A stretch of DNA of 64,000 bases from Acidimicrobiales bacterium (GCA_036378675.1 DASUWA010000013.1:176503-240502), one strand, 5' to 3'; counted from the first letter of the stretch, positions 23,621 through 32,670 are shown. Made by a program: numbers and translations. Notes: generated from the letters alone by a model not told the origin.

Positions 23621-24631
23621 ATGCCGGCCGTCACTGTTGAAGATCTTCTCCTGCTTCCCGGCCTTCCCAAGGTGGATCCTGCTGTGGCGCGGGAACGTTC
23701 GGTCAAGTCGGTCACTTCGGCGCCGCCCGGCTTCGAAGGCGAGGGCTTTCCGGTCTATCGCGCTTTCGCCGGCGTAGGGCTAGACGATCTGGACCCGTTC
23801 ATCCACATGGACCAAATGGGAGAGGTCGAGTACGCACCGGGCGAGCCAAAGGGGACGTCGTGGCACCCGCACCGGGGATTCGAGACGGTCACCTACATCA
23901 TCGACGGCATCTTCGACCATCAGGACTCGAACGGCGGAGGCGGGCGGATCACCAACGGCGACACCCAGTGGATGACTGCAGGCCAAGGCATCTTGCATAT
24001 CGAGCGGCCGCCGGATTTCCTCGTTGCGAGCGGTGGCCTGTTCCACGGAATCCAGCTGTGGGTGAACCTGCCCTCGGCCAACAAATGGAACCCGCCCCGC
24101 TACCAGGACCTGCGGGGGAGCGAAGCCACGCTGCTTTCCTCGGCGGACGGAGGAGCGCTGGTCAGGGTCATCGCAGGGGAGGTGGCCGGCTACTCGGGAC
24201 CGGGGTCCACGTTCACCCCGATCACCTTCCTGCACGCCACGGTCAGCCCCGGCGCCGAGCTGGTCCTTCCGTGGCGCGCCGACTTCAACGCAGTCGTGTA
24301 CGTCCTTTCTGGACGGGGCACGGCCGGCGCCGACCGCCGTCCGGTCGGCCCGCACCAGCTCGTCGTGTTCGGCCCAGGTGACGCACTGCGAGTATCCGCG
24401 GACGCGCACCAAGAAAGCCGTTACCCGAACCTGGAAGTGCTCGTGCTAGGCGGGCAACCGATCCGCGAGCCCGTCGTGCACTACGGCCCGTTCGTGATGA
24501 ACACCAAGGCGGAGATCGTCCAAGCGATGGAAGACTTCCAGGCCGGCCGGCTCGGTCGGATCCCGGCGGACACCGTCCCGCACCGCCATCCTGGTGACGT
24601 CGAGCTCGGGACCGATCGCCAGGCTCCCTAA
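23621..24631 (+). CDS. Pirin family protein
   Basis: Bicupin protein of 336 residues. The N-terminal cupin has PHRGFETVTYIIDGIFDHQDS and TAGQGILHIE, giving the metal ligands His, His, His and Glu of active pirins; the C-terminal cupin runs from about residue 190. Bacterial pirins include quercetin 2,3-dioxygenases and regulators of pyruvate dehydrogenase, so the activity here is open. AAGGAG at 23611-23616 sets the start at ATG 23621; the frame upstream is open but has no support. The last 4 bp overlap the convergent exporter gene. Confidence 0.92.
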   Translation: MPAVTVEDLLLLPGLPKVDPAVARERSVKSVTSAPPGFEGEGFPVYRAFAGVGLDDLDPFIHMDQMGEVEYAPGEPKGTSWHPHRGFETVTYIIDGIFDHQDSNGGGGRITNGDTQWMTAGQGILHIERPPDFLVASGGLFHGIQLWVNLPSANKWNPPRYQDLRGSEATLLSSADGGALVRVIAGEVAGYSGPGSTFTPITFLHATVSPGAELVLPWRADFNAVVYVLSGRGTAGADRRPVGPHQLVVFGPGDALRVSADAHQESRYPNLEVLVLGGQPIREPVVHYGPFVMNTKAEIVQAMEDFQAGRLGRIPADTVPHRHPGDVELGTDRQAP

Positions 24632-26079
24632 CGCCGGGAGGCCTGGGGCGTCGCGTCGAGAGCACAATACAGGCCCTCGTCCATCGGTTGAGTGGGTATC
24701 CGGTTCTCGATGCCGATCGCCGCGACCACCCCGCCGAGCGCGCAGAAAGCCGCAGAAACGGCCGTAGCCGTGCGGAATCCGCTCGCGACCGCGCCTGCGT
24801 GCAAATAGGCGTTGCCCTTGAGCCCTGCGATCGCGGGAAGTATCGCAACCGCGATCAGGCCTCCGGTACGGGCGACATCGTTGTTCAAGGCGGACGCGAT
24901 CCCGGCGTGCTCCTCGGCGAGCGAATTCATTGCGGTACTCGTCAACGGAGCAACGGTTATCGCCAGGCCGACACCAAATACCAGCACCGCAGGTAGCACT
25001 CCCGTCGGGTACCAGCCGTCGGTCGTGGACCGGGCTAGAAGGGCTAAGCCCGCGGCAACGACCAGCGGACCGACCGACATCTGAAGCCTCGGGCCGATGC
25101 GCGAAGCCATCTTCCCCGACCTCGCCGAGAACAGCAGCATGATGACGGTTAGTGGAAGCAAAGCCACGCCGGACTCGAGCGGCGAGTAGTGGTTCACCAC
25201 CTGCAGCGAGACCGGAAAAAGGAAGAGCGCTCCGCTCAACGCACCGTAGATGATGAACGTCACCGCGTTGGTCACGGTGAACTGGCGCACTTTCAACAAG
25301 GACAGCGGAAGCATCGGGTGCGCCGCCGAACGCTCGACGAAGTAGAAGGCCACACCCGAAGCCGCTCCGAGCAGGAGCAAGATCACAACATCGGGTTGCG
25401 TCCACCCGGACGCCGGCCCCTGGATGAGACCGTAGGTAACCCCGACCAGCGCCAGCGTCGCCAGAACCGCTCCCGGAATGTCGATGCGGCTCGGTGCATC
25501 CGGATCCCGCGATTCGGGGACGCGCCGGCTCGATATCCATAGCACGGCGACTCCGAGGGGAAGGTTGATCACGAAGATCCACCTCCACGAGGCGGCCGCT
25601 ATCAGGTAGCCCCCGAGCAGCGGGCCGACAGCGGTGGCGACCCCGCCCAGCCCGGACCACGCACCGATGGCCTGGGCTCGGCTGTCCTTGTCGAACGAGG
25701 CTTCAATGATCGCAAGGCTCCCCGGTGTCAGAAACGCCGCGCCCACACCCTGGAGGACCCTCAGCAATATCAGGACGATCGCGTCCGGCGCGACAGCGCA
25801 ACCCGCCGATGCGATCGTGAACCAGACGACACCCAGGTTGAAGACTCGGCGCCGGCCGGACTGGTCACCGAGAGCGCCACCCGGCAGCAGGAGCGCACAG
25901 AGCGTCAGCAGGTAGCCAGAGACCACCCACTGCAACTCCGACAGCGACGTGTGCAAGTCACGGCCGATGCTCGGAAGCGCGATTCCCACCACGGTTGCGT
26001 CGATGGACGCCATTCCTGAGCCAAGCACGGTAGCCGCCAGGACCCAGCGACCTGCAGTCGTCGCGTACCGGACTTGCAC
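24628..26079 (-). CDS. DHA2-family MFS drug exporter (EmrB/QacA-like)
   Basis: Proton-coupled multidrug exporter of 483 residues with about 14 membrane helices. Motif A is GGALGDQSGRRRVF, motif D1 GSGMASIDATVVGIALPSIG, and motif C-like Gly/Pro pattern AVGPLLGGYLIAAASWRWIFVINLP confirms an antiporter. AAAGGATGAG precedes GTG 26079. No regulator gene is adjacent: the nearest upstream gene on the same strand is the isoprenoid cassette, 38 bp away, so it may be co-transcribed with it. Confidence 0.93.
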   Translation of the reverse strand: MQVRYATTAGRWVLAATVLGSGMASIDATVVGIALPSIGRDLHTSLSELQWVVSGYLLTLCALLLPGGALGDQSGRRRVFNLGVVWFTIASAGCAVAPDAIVLILLRVLQGVGAAFLTPGSLAIIEASFDKDSRAQAIGAWSGLGGVATAVGPLLGGYLIAAASWRWIFVINLPLGVAVLWISSRRVPESRDPDAPSRIDIPGAVLATLALVGVTYGLIQGPASGWTQPDVVILLLLGAASGVAFYFVERSAAHPMLPLSLLKVRQFTVTNAVTFIIYGALSGALFLFPVSLQVVNHYSPLESGVALLPLTVIMLLFSARSGKMASRIGPRLQMSVGPLVVAAGLALLARSTTDGWYPTGVLPAVLVFGVGLAITVAPLTSTAMNSLAEEHAGIASALNNDVARTGGLIAVAILPAIAGLKGNAYLHAGAVASGFRTATAVSAAFCALGGVVAAIGIENRIPTQPMDEGLYCALDATPQASRR

Positions 26080-26117
26080 TCGCTCATCCTTTCACCGAAC
26101 GCGGGGGTAACGGAGAT

Positions 26118-26909
26118 TCAAGCGTGCGAAACCGCGAGGGCGACGCCGAGAGCACACGTGCTCCATGACAGCGCCACAAGCGCCCGTTCGAGTGGACCGA
26201 TCAGCGATTCCCGAGAGATCGCTGATGTTGAGCCGTCGGGCCTTGTCTTGCTCCCGGACACAGACACCGTTCGCCGGCGGAGATCACGTGCTTCGGTACT
26301 GAGCACTCGCTGGGCGGCGGACAGGCCGTAGGCGAACAGGGCGGCGAATATCGCGGTTAGCCGGAGTGTCGCAGCCTGCGCGTAGTAAGCGGTCAGCACG
26401 GGAAACGCACCCCAAGCCAGCGCGAACGTCGCGTCGTTGTGCAGGCGACCTCCCCACAACTCGAGGTTGTACGCGACGACGAGCATCGCGCCCACCAATA
26501 TGAACCCGGCGAGACCCCACCCCACTCGGCTGATGCCCGCGGCTCCGATCAGGACCGCTCCTCCCAGCGCCACTGCCGAGACCGTCGCCAGCAGGGGACC
26601 GGGGATCCCGGTGCCGAGAGGGCGGCCGCGTAGCTCGTCAAAACCGTGAGCCGCGACACCGACCGCGAGGCCGAACGCCACGAGGGTGGCGACCAGGCGC
26701 TGGACCGACAGAACCGGAGCCAGTCCCGCGCCGATCAGCACGTAGCTGAGATGCCAAGCCGTGTAGGGCAGGTGCAGGACGCTCATCCAGTCGCGCCACC
26801 GCCCCGGGCCGGGCGCGTACCAAGCGGGACGCGGTGCGGCCGGGTCGCGCGCGGCCCGGCCGTGCGCGACCCGGCGGCGCGCTGCCAGGTCTTCTCGACC
26901 TTCACGCAT
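26118..26909 (-). CDS. UbiA-like integral membrane protein (possible prenyltransferase relative)
   Basis: Membrane protein of 263 residues with about seven to eight helices after a basic N-terminus. No family is certain. AHGFDELRGRPLGTGIPG recalls the UbiA pattern of acidic residues before RPL-x-x-G, and YNLELWGGRLHNDATFALAWGAFP resembles the later UbiA region, but the full double Asp motifs of an active prenyltransferase are reduced. The gene overlaps by 8 bp the end of a MenG-like methyltransferase, so its job is probably linked to a prenylated quinone or other isoprenoid. A long charged tail segment lies near residue 210-235. Confidence 0.6.
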   Translation of the reverse strand: MREGREDLAARRRVAHGRAARDPAAPRPAWYAPGPGRWRDWMSVLHLPYTAWHLSYVLIGAGLAPVLSVQRLVATLVAFGLAVGVAAHGFDELRGRPLGTGIPGPLLATVSAVALGGAVLIGAAGISRVGWGLAGFILVGAMLVVAYNLELWGGRLHNDATFALAWGAFPVLTAYYAQAATLRLTAIFAALFAYGLSAAQRVLSTEARDLRRRTVSVSGSKTRPDGSTSAISRESLIGPLERALVALSWSTCALGVALAVSHA

Positions 26910-27639
26910 TCGCGCGACGCCCCGACATCACCAGGCCTCCGCCGAGGCTCATCAAACGGGTGCGGACATCTTCTATGCCGGCGGCGTTCCACGCGGAGAC
27001 GTGCCACTCGAGGGGGTAGCGGCGGTAGTGCTCGCTGATCGACGGACCCAGGAAGCGGCCCACCGAGAACCACTCCGGCCCGCCCGTGATCAGCCCGGCG
27101 GCAGGAAGCACCATCCGGGTATAGGCGATCCACATGGACCACCAGAACCGGTTGGGCGGCACGTGGAACTCGAGACTGGCGATCGCGCCTCCTGGTTTGA
27201 CGACGCGCGCCAGCTCGCGCAGCGTCGCCGCGGGATCAGAGACGTAGCGCAGGAGGTAGGTAAAGGTCAGGGCGTCAAAGGTCGCGTCGTCGAACGGGAG
27301 GTCTTCCGCCCGTCCATTCACCAGGGCGACGCGCCCTGCGTATCCCTTGCGATCCATATTCGCGGCGCCCACCATGAGCATCTCGGGGGTCAGGTCGATG
27401 CCGGTGACGCGGGCGCCCGTGCGATCGACGAGCTGCATTGCGACGCCACCGGGGCCGGTGGCGACGTCGAGTATCGACGCCGGCGAGGACGGGGCGACGG
27501 CGTCGACCATCGCCCGGCGCCACGCACCGTTCTGGCCCATCGAGAGAACTTCGGCGAGCCGGTCATACCGTGCCGGCAGGCCGTCGAACAAGCGCCTGGC
27601 GAAATCGTTCGGGCGGTTGCGGGACTCGGCTACTCGCAC
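26902..27639 (-). CDS. UbiE/MenG-like SAM-dependent methyltransferase
   Basis: Class I methyltransferase of 245 residues. It has the UbiE/COQ5 opening FDGLPARYDRLAEVLSMGQNGAWRRAMV, motif I LDVATGPGGVAMQL and the later LRELARVVKPGG. Demethylmenaquinone methyltransferase is the likeliest activity, although methylation of another polyprenylated ring is possible and a main MenG copy may lie elsewhere. AAAGGAG, 7 nt before GTG 27639, fixes the start. It is divergent, 29 bp away, from a geranylgeranyl-reductase type flavoprotein and overlaps the UbiA-like gene. Confidence 0.88.
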   Translation of the reverse strand: MRVAESRNRPNDFARRLFDGLPARYDRLAEVLSMGQNGAWRRAMVDAVAPSSPASILDVATGPGGVAMQLVDRTGARVTGIDLTPEMLMVGAANMDRKGYAGRVALVNGRAEDLPFDDATFDALTFTYLLRYVSDPAATLRELARVVKPGGAIASLEFHVPPNRFWWSMWIAYTRMVLPAAGLITGGPEWFSVGRFLGPSISEHYRRYPLEWHVSAWNAAGIEDVRTRLMSLGGGLVMSGRRANA

Positions 27640-27668
27640 GTCGCGTCTCCTTTGCGACAATCGGGGGA

Positions 27669-28967
27669 ATGACACGCCCCAACGCGGAACATTACGACGC
27701 CCTGGTAGTCGGCGGCGGTCCGGCCGGAAGCATCTCCGCGTTGGTCCTCGCCAGGGGAGGTGCCAGGGTCGCGCTAGTGGACAAGGCCGCGTTCCCGAGG
27801 GACAAGGCCTGCGGGGATCTGGTCGGCCCGCGAGGCGTCCAGGCGTTGGAGGATCTGGGACTTGACCTCGGCGGGCCTCGCGTAGGCGACATGGAGGTGA
27901 TCGGGCCGACGGGGAGAAAGGTGCTGCTTCCCGCCCGGCCGGGTATCACCTACCCCGGTCACGCGGTGGTTGCGTCGCGCCTCGAGTTCGACGCCTTTCT
28001 TCATCAAGCCGCCATCGACGCCGGAGCCGTGCCGTACACCGGCAGGGCCGACACCCCGCATTTCGACGACGGGGACCAACTCGACGGCTTCGAGGTCAGG
28101 AACGACGGGTCGGCCGCCGCGAAGTTGACCGCCGATGTCGTCATCGGAGCCGACGGTGCCTTGACCCGTGTCGGAGCGGCAGCAGCGCTGGTCAACGAGC
28201 AGGAGGTTCTGTGGGGCTTCGCGGTGCGCGGCTACATCAGCGCGGAAGTCGGTCTTCCGAGGATCCATTTCTGGGAGCCATCGCGATGGGCCGGGTACCC
28301 GGGTTACGGGTGGGTGTTCCCGGGTGAGCGCGGCCACGCAAACGTGGGCCTCGGTGTCGCGGCCTGCGGTGACCGACGAGTAGCGGCCCGTGCGGTGAGG
28401 GACCTGCCGCAGTTCGTGCAGGACGCGGGACTCGACCCTTCCCGGCTTGGCCCCACCCTTGGCGGCTGGCTGAAGATGGGCATGGTTGGCACGGTGCCGG
28501 CGTCGGGAAGGACCCTGCTCGTTGGCGATGCCGCAGGGCTGGTCAACTCCCTCCAGGGCGAGGGGATTGCGCAGGCGCTCGCCAGCGGCCGGGCTGCTGC
28601 GGAAGCCGTTCTCAAGGTGGGCGCTTCCGGCGCGGCCTCGTTGTACCGGGACGAACTCGCGGCTCGGTACGGGTCGTTCGCGTCCATGACGGCAGCGGTC
28701 ACCAGTTGGATGATCGACCGGCCCCGGGGCGTGGCCGCTGCCGGCCGGGTTCTCACTGCCAGAGGTGTCGGGTCCGCGCTCGCCGGCGGCTGGGCGATCT
28801 ACTGGAACGATCTTCTGGACGGCGCCGCGCCCGGTTGGTCCCGCCGGATGGCTCGACTGGCGGAGCGCACGGGGGGGCTTCTCACCTCTCGCACAACCGC
28901 CAGGCGCGCTGTGCAAGAGAGCCTGTCCACGCTCACCGATCCCGTAGCTGCCGCCGAAAGCCGCTGA
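27669..28967 (+). CDS. Geranylgeranyl reductase family FAD oxidoreductase (MenJ-like)
   Basis: Flavoprotein of 432 residues. It has the dinucleotide motif VVGGGPAGSISALVLARGG near residue 12, KACGDLVGPRGVQAL typical of the GGR family, the IGADGALTRVGAAAAL mid-motif and VGDAAGLVNSLQGEGI near residue 290. Enzymes of this family reduce isoprenoid double bonds of archaeal lipids, chlorophyll side chains or, as MenJ in mycobacteria, the menaquinone tail. Placement next to a MenG-like gene favours the menaquinone role. The start is ATG 27669 with GGGGGA upstream. Its tail overlaps the convergent SRPBCC gene by 35 bp. Confidence 0.9.
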   Translation: MTRPNAEHYDALVVGGGPAGSISALVLARGGARVALVDKAAFPRDKACGDLVGPRGVQALEDLGLDLGGPRVGDMEVIGPTGRKVLLPARPGITYPGHAVVASRLEFDAFLHQAAIDAGAVPYTGRADTPHFDDGDQLDGFEVRNDGSAAAKLTADVVIGADGALTRVGAAAALVNEQEVLWGFAVRGYISAEVGLPRIHFWEPSRWAGYPGYGWVFPGERGHANVGLGVAACGDRRVAARAVRDLPQFVQDAGLDPSRLGPTLGGWLKMGMVGTVPASGRTLLVGDAAGLVNSLQGEGIAQALASGRAAAEAVLKVGASGAASLYRDELAARYGSFASMTAAVTSWMIDRPRGVAAAGRVLTARGVGSALAGGWAIYWNDLLDGAAPGWSRRMARLAERTGGLLTSRTTARRAVQESLSTLTDPVAAAESR

Positions 28968-29397
28968 CCGTTGCGTCAACTACCCTGTCGTGTCCCCAGC
29001 GCAGCAGCGGGTACGCGACACGGGCGGCTGCTCGCATCGGCCTCTGCAGCATCTCTAGTGACCACGCGACGTCAGTGACGGTGCAATCCCCTTCAGGCTG
29101 CATGCGGAGGTGCGCGTCACCGGAAAGGTCCCCGCTGACCAACGCGTCGATGATCTCGTACGGAACGCAACGCTGCAACTCGACTTCGACGCGCATCCGG
29201 TAGGGGACCGGGGGCGACACCGTTCCGCGCAGGACGGAACCTTCTTCGAGCCCCATACCGTCGACCTGGAGCTGCCCAAGCCACCCCCACCAGCTCTCGA
29301 ACTGGTCGAGCCTCTCGATGGCAGCCCACAGGCGATCCGGCGGGACCGGGAACGAGAAACGACCCGTGAAATCCATCACGTAGGAGGATCCGGCCAC
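28933..29397 (-). CDS. SRPBCC / polyketide cyclase-like protein
   Basis: Small START-like beta-barrel protein of 154 residues, with MDFTGRFSFPVPPDRLWAAI at the start, FESWWGWLGQLQVDG and a C-terminal helix ending FRRQLRDR. Members bind hydrophobic ligands in a central cavity or act as cyclases or aromatases. No catalytic residue can be named. The start GTG 29397 has no ribosome site; ATG 29376 is an alternative. It overlaps the geranylgeranyl reductase gene tail-to-tail and is divergent from an SDR gene. Confidence 0.82.
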   Translation of the reverse strand: MAGSSYVMDFTGRFSFPVPPDRLWAAIERLDQFESWWGWLGQLQVDGMGLEEGSVLRGTVSPPVPYRMRVEVELQRCVPYEIIDALVSGDLSGDAHLRMQPEGDCTVTDVAWSLEMLQRPMRAAARVAYPLLRWGHDRVVDATVSGFRRQLRDR

Positions 29398-29420
29398 GAC
29401 CCAAGTATGGTGCGCAGCCG

Positions 29421-30224
29421 ATGAGTCTTCTAGAGGGCCAAGTCGCGCTGATCACCGGGGCTGCGAGGGGTCAGGGCCGCTCGCACGCCGTCGCGCTCGC
29501 CGCCGAAGGAGCGGACATCGTCGCTTGCGACGTTCCCGGGCCGATGTCGACGCCCACCTATCCGCTCGCGACGCGCGACGACCTCACGCTGACGGCGAAG
29601 CTCGTGGAAGGCGAGGGCCGGAGGTGCCTGCCGCTAGAGCTGGACGTACGGAACTCCGGCGACGTCGAGGCGGCGGTGCGTGGAGCAGTCGAGCGGTTCG
29701 GGCGGCTCGACGTGGTCATCGCCAACGCGGGCATCGTGACCACCGGCCCCCTCGTCGACGTGTCCGACGCCGCATGGGAAGAGTTGGTCTCGACCAATCT
29801 GAGCGGAGCCTTCCACACCCTGCGCGCGGCGATCCCGACGATGCGAAGCCAGCGGTACGGCCGCATAGTCGTGACTTCGTCGATGGGTGGGCGGATGGGG
29901 ATTCCGGAACTGGCCGCGTACAACGCGACCAAATGGGGCGTGATCGGACTCGCCAAATCTGTTGCCTTGGAGGTGGCCAAGGACGGGATCACCGTCAACG
30001 TCGTCTGTCCGACCACGACGCAGACGCCGATGGTCCAACCCGATCCCGATGCTGACGTCCAGGACGAATTGGTGAAGCGATTTCTTCGCGCCAATCCGAT
30101 ACCGAAGCCGTGGCTGCAGCCCGAAGACGTCACTCGGGCGGTGCTCTACCTTGTCACCGACCCGGGCGTAATCACGGGAAGCGTTATCGAGATCGGTCTC
30201 GGGTCGAGCGCCCGGATGCACTGA
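29421..30224 (+). CDS. Mycofactocin-coupled type SDR oxidoreductase
   Basis: Short-chain dehydrogenase of 267 residues. TGAARGQGRSHAVALAAEG, the unusual nucleotide loop of SDRs that hold NAD(H) tightly and pass electrons to mycofactocin, is at residues 12-30; NAG, Ser and the YNATK motif (catalytic Tyr and Lys) follow. The biological partner would be mycofactocin, whose biosynthesis genes are not in this window. The substrate is probably an alcohol or hydroxy-lipid. The gene overlaps the GNAT gene by 41 bp tail-to-tail. Confidence 0.9.
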   Translation: MSLLEGQVALITGAARGQGRSHAVALAAEGADIVACDVPGPMSTPTYPLATRDDLTLTAKLVEGEGRRCLPLELDVRNSGDVEAAVRGAVERFGRLDVVIANAGIVTTGPLVDVSDAAWEELVSTNLSGAFHTLRAAIPTMRSQRYGRIVVTSSMGGRMGIPELAAYNATKWGVIGLAKSVALEVAKDGITVNVVCPTTTQTPMVQPDPDADVQDELVKRFLRANPIPKPWLQPEDVTRAVLYLVTDPGVITGSVIEIGLGSSARMH

Positions 30225-30768
30225 CCGCTGGGCCCGGCCGGAGCCTGTAGACGGCCATCGGGTCGTCCGTCGGCTCGGACGGGATCGGCTTCACCGCCAG
30301 CAACCGGAAGCCGTTCTTCTCCAACACCCGCCTTGATGCGGTGTTCTTCTCGTCGGGATCCGCCAGGATCGACGAGCCGGGGTGCACTACCCGGACCGCG
30401 TCGACCAGCTCGGCGATCATCTTCGTCCCGATGCCTTGACTGTGGTGGGCTGGGCTGCCGATGGCGTAGTCGATTCCGACGTCTCCCGGTTCGGCTCCGA
30501 TGTCTTTCGCCCACTCCGGGTCGTCGTGGCAGAGGTACCACTGGCACCACCCGACAGGGTCGCTGCCGTAGATGACCATCAGCGCGTGGACTGCCTGTTC
30601 CCCGGCAACGCTCTGCCGCAGGTCGTCGATCTCCCGCTCCACCGACGAGCCCGCGACATACCACCGCGACACGTGAGGCTCGGCCAACCATCGCGCGACG
30701 GTGCCGAGATCGTCGACCTTCATCTCCACGAGGCGGATCTCGCCGGCGTCCACAGTTTTTGCGTCCAC
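30184..30768 (-). CDS. GNAT N-acetyltransferase (AAC(6')-like)
   Basis: Acetyltransferase of 194 residues with WLAEPHVSRWYV, IGWCQWYLCHDDPEW-like segments and the acetyl-CoA loop HHSQGIGTKMI (Q-G-I-G-T). The family includes aminoglycoside 6'-acetyltransferases and siderophore acyl-transferases, so drug resistance cannot be assumed. The start was moved to GTG 30768 because TACGAT lies 8 nt before it; in-frame GTG 30798 and TTG 30813 have no such signal. The tail overlaps the SDR gene by 41 bp. Confidence 0.82.
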   Translation of the reverse strand: MDAKTVDAGEIRLVEMKVDDLGTVARWLAEPHVSRWYVAGSSVEREIDDLRQSVAGEQAVHALMVIYGSDPVGWCQWYLCHDDPEWAKDIGAEPGDVGIDYAIGSPAHHSQGIGTKMIAELVDAVRVVHPGSSILADPDEKNTASRRVLEKNGFRLLAVKPIPSEPTDDPMAVYRLRPGPAVSASGRSTRDRSR

Positions 30769-30776
30769 AATTTTTG

Positions 30777-30782
30777 ATCGTA
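30777..30782 (-). promoter_or_regulatory. Leaderless -10 box (TACGAT) of the GNAT gene
   Basis: TACGAT on the minus strand is 8 nt before GTG 30768; it is the main reason for that start choice. Confidence 0.45.
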
Positions 30783-30847
30783 TGGGAACTGCATTCACAT
30801 CGCCCGTCGTCAAAGGCTCAGAACCTGTTCAGCGGGAGGTGCCGTAA

Positions 30848-31933
30848 ATGCTGGCCTTGCGACGTATCGCATCCGTCTTGATTGTTCTGTTGGGAGCCGG
30901 TATCGGCTGGGCTCGGCCGGCACTTGCGTGCGGGGGGCTGGTAGCGCCTAACGGGGCGGTGAAGCTTCTAGACACGACGACACTCGTTACCTACCACTCG
31001 GGCATTGAGCATTACGTGACCTCATTCCAGTACGAAGGAGGAGGAACCAAATTCGGTTCGATCGTTCCCTTGCCGGGCGTGCCCACGTCGGTGAGCAGGG
31101 GTGGCAGCTGGACCCTTCAGCGACTGGAACGCGAGGTTCAACCCCCGGTGCCGTCGCCCGCCGCCGGAGTCGCCGAGGGCAGTTCCGCACCGCCGGCGCA
31201 GGTGATCCTGCGCACGCGAGTCGACGCGCTCGACATCACCGTGATCAAGGGCGGCGGTCCTGCGGTCACCGAATGGGTGCGTCAGCAGGGATTCGCGGTC
31301 AGCCCGGACTTGGGCCCAACCCTTGATTTCTACGCCCGCCGTAGCCCGGTGTTCCTCACCGCCACCTTCGACCCGGCGGCTGAAACAGCCAGAGGCTTGA
31401 GCATCGGCGACGGGACGCCGGTTCAAGTCACCATTCCGACGTCCGACCCGTGGGTCCCGCTCCACATCCTCGCGTTGGCGAAGGATCCCGATGACCGGGT
31501 TCAGGCGGACCTGTTCATGCTCACCGACGGGCAACCCGCATTGCTCACCGGCCCTGGAGTCGCTCTCGAGACCACCCGTCCGGCAGAGGCCTCGCTTCTA
31601 TCCGACCTTCGCTCGGACAAGGGCATGGGTTGGATCCCCGATTCGGCGTGGCTCACATACCTCAAGGTGGACGCCCCGGCCCCGTCGCTCAACTACGACC
31701 TGGCCGCCGATGTCTCCGGCGCCGCCCGTCCGTCACCAACGGCGGCGGGTCTGTCCTTCGACCCCATCGCCTTGCCCCCCGCCCGTCACACGAACGATGA
31801 GGCTTGGTGGTGGCTGCTCCTTCTCGCCGGCGGTGGGATGGTCGCGGGTCTCTCAGTAGGAGGCTGGTGGGCCGGCCGCCGGTTCGTGGCCGAAAGGTAC
31901 GGGGATCTCGAGGTGCGGCCGCGCGCTTCGTAA
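30848..31933 (+). CDS. DUF2330 exported protein with C-terminal membrane anchor
   Basis: Secreted protein of 361 residues. A signal peptide (residues 1-27, ending ARPALA before Cys28) is followed by CGGLVAPNGAVKLLDTTTLVTYHSGIEHYVTSFQYEGGG and IVPLPGVPTSV, the pattern of DUF2330. A membrane helix WWWLLLLAGGGMVAGLSVGGWW near residue 320-341 precedes a basic tail, so the body faces outward. The role of DUF2330 is unknown. GGGAGGT before the ATG is a good ribosome site. The next gene, a zinc-ribbon protein, is 118 bp away and may be unlinked. Confidence 0.85.
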   Translation: MLALRRIASVLIVLLGAGIGWARPALACGGLVAPNGAVKLLDTTTLVTYHSGIEHYVTSFQYEGGGTKFGSIVPLPGVPTSVSRGGSWTLQRLEREVQPPVPSPAAGVAEGSSAPPAQVILRTRVDALDITVIKGGGPAVTEWVRQQGFAVSPDLGPTLDFYARRSPVFLTATFDPAAETARGLSIGDGTPVQVTIPTSDPWVPLHILALAKDPDDRVQADLFMLTDGQPALLTGPGVALETTRPAEASLLSDLRSDKGMGWIPDSAWLTYLKVDAPAPSLNYDLAADVSGAARPSPTAAGLSFDPIALPPARHTNDEAWWWLLLLAGGGMVAGLSVGGWWAGRRFVAERYGDLEVRPRAS

Positions 31934-32051
31934 CTCACAAAATTTTCGAAATCGCGTTTCAGGGAGCCAGGAGTAGCCCAGCGGCGGATATCGAAGGCGG
32001 CCTTGAGCGGTCGCGCTTCAGCCCGACGGGATAAGGGTCGACAAATCGGCC

Positions 32052-32642
32052 ATGGAAACGGAACCGGTGAGATGCCCGGGTTGTGGTGGCGCGATGACCA
32101 TCGCGGTCAACCCGGCGGTCAGCTCCCGAGAGTACGTCTGCAACGCGTGCGGCAGCGCGGTCGCCGGAGTTGCGGTGTTCCGGCACCTGATCGGCGAGAA
32201 TCAGGTGGGGCAGATCTGGAACGGTGATCTCCCGGAGCAGAACGAGGCGGCACCCCGGTGCGGGTTCTGCTTCGCCAACATGGAGCCGCGGGCGCTCGAA
32301 TCGGGTCACGCGGCCATCTGCAAGACCTGCCAGGTGATCTGGCTGGACAAAGATGCATTGAGCTCATTGACAGCCGCCGTCCCGGTCACTCATCTGTCGG
32401 ACATCGCGGTTCCCAAGTGCAGCAACTGCGGTGCTGCGATCAGCTCGCCGCTGGATGAGAAGTGCCGCTACTGCGGAGCGGCGCTGGAGCTCGCGCCGAT
32501 AGTGGTGCCAGCTAGTCAAGCAGCGGGTTCAGCGATGCCGAGCTGGGACATCCCCGGAGTGAGCCGGGACAACACCGGTACGGCCGCCGTTTGGCTCGCC
32601 CGCGCGGTAAGCGCGGTCCTCGACTGGTCGTCCTGGCAGTAG
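32052..32642 (+). CDS. Protein with three zinc ribbons
   Basis: Protein of 196 residues with three CxxC pairs of knuckles: CPGC with CNAC (residues 8-34), CGFC with CKTC (70-97) and CSNC with CRYC (122-142). After these a Ser/Ala/Pro region ends in WLARAVSAVLDWSSWQ, perhaps a short amphipathic helix. No enzyme signature is visible, so a nucleic-acid or protein-binding role is only a guess. It follows the DUF2330 gene on the same strand. Confidence 0.8.
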   Translation: METEPVRCPGCGGAMTIAVNPAVSSREYVCNACGSAVAGVAVFRHLIGENQVGQIWNGDLPEQNEAAPRCGFCFANMEPRALESGHAAICKTCQVIWLDKDALSSLTAAVPVTHLSDIAVPKCSNCGAAISSPLDEKCRYCGAALELAPIVVPASQAAGSAMPSWDIPGVSRDNTGTAAVWLARAVSAVLDWSSWQ

Positions 32643-32670
32643 CCCGGGCGCCGGTGGGGCCGGCCGGCCG

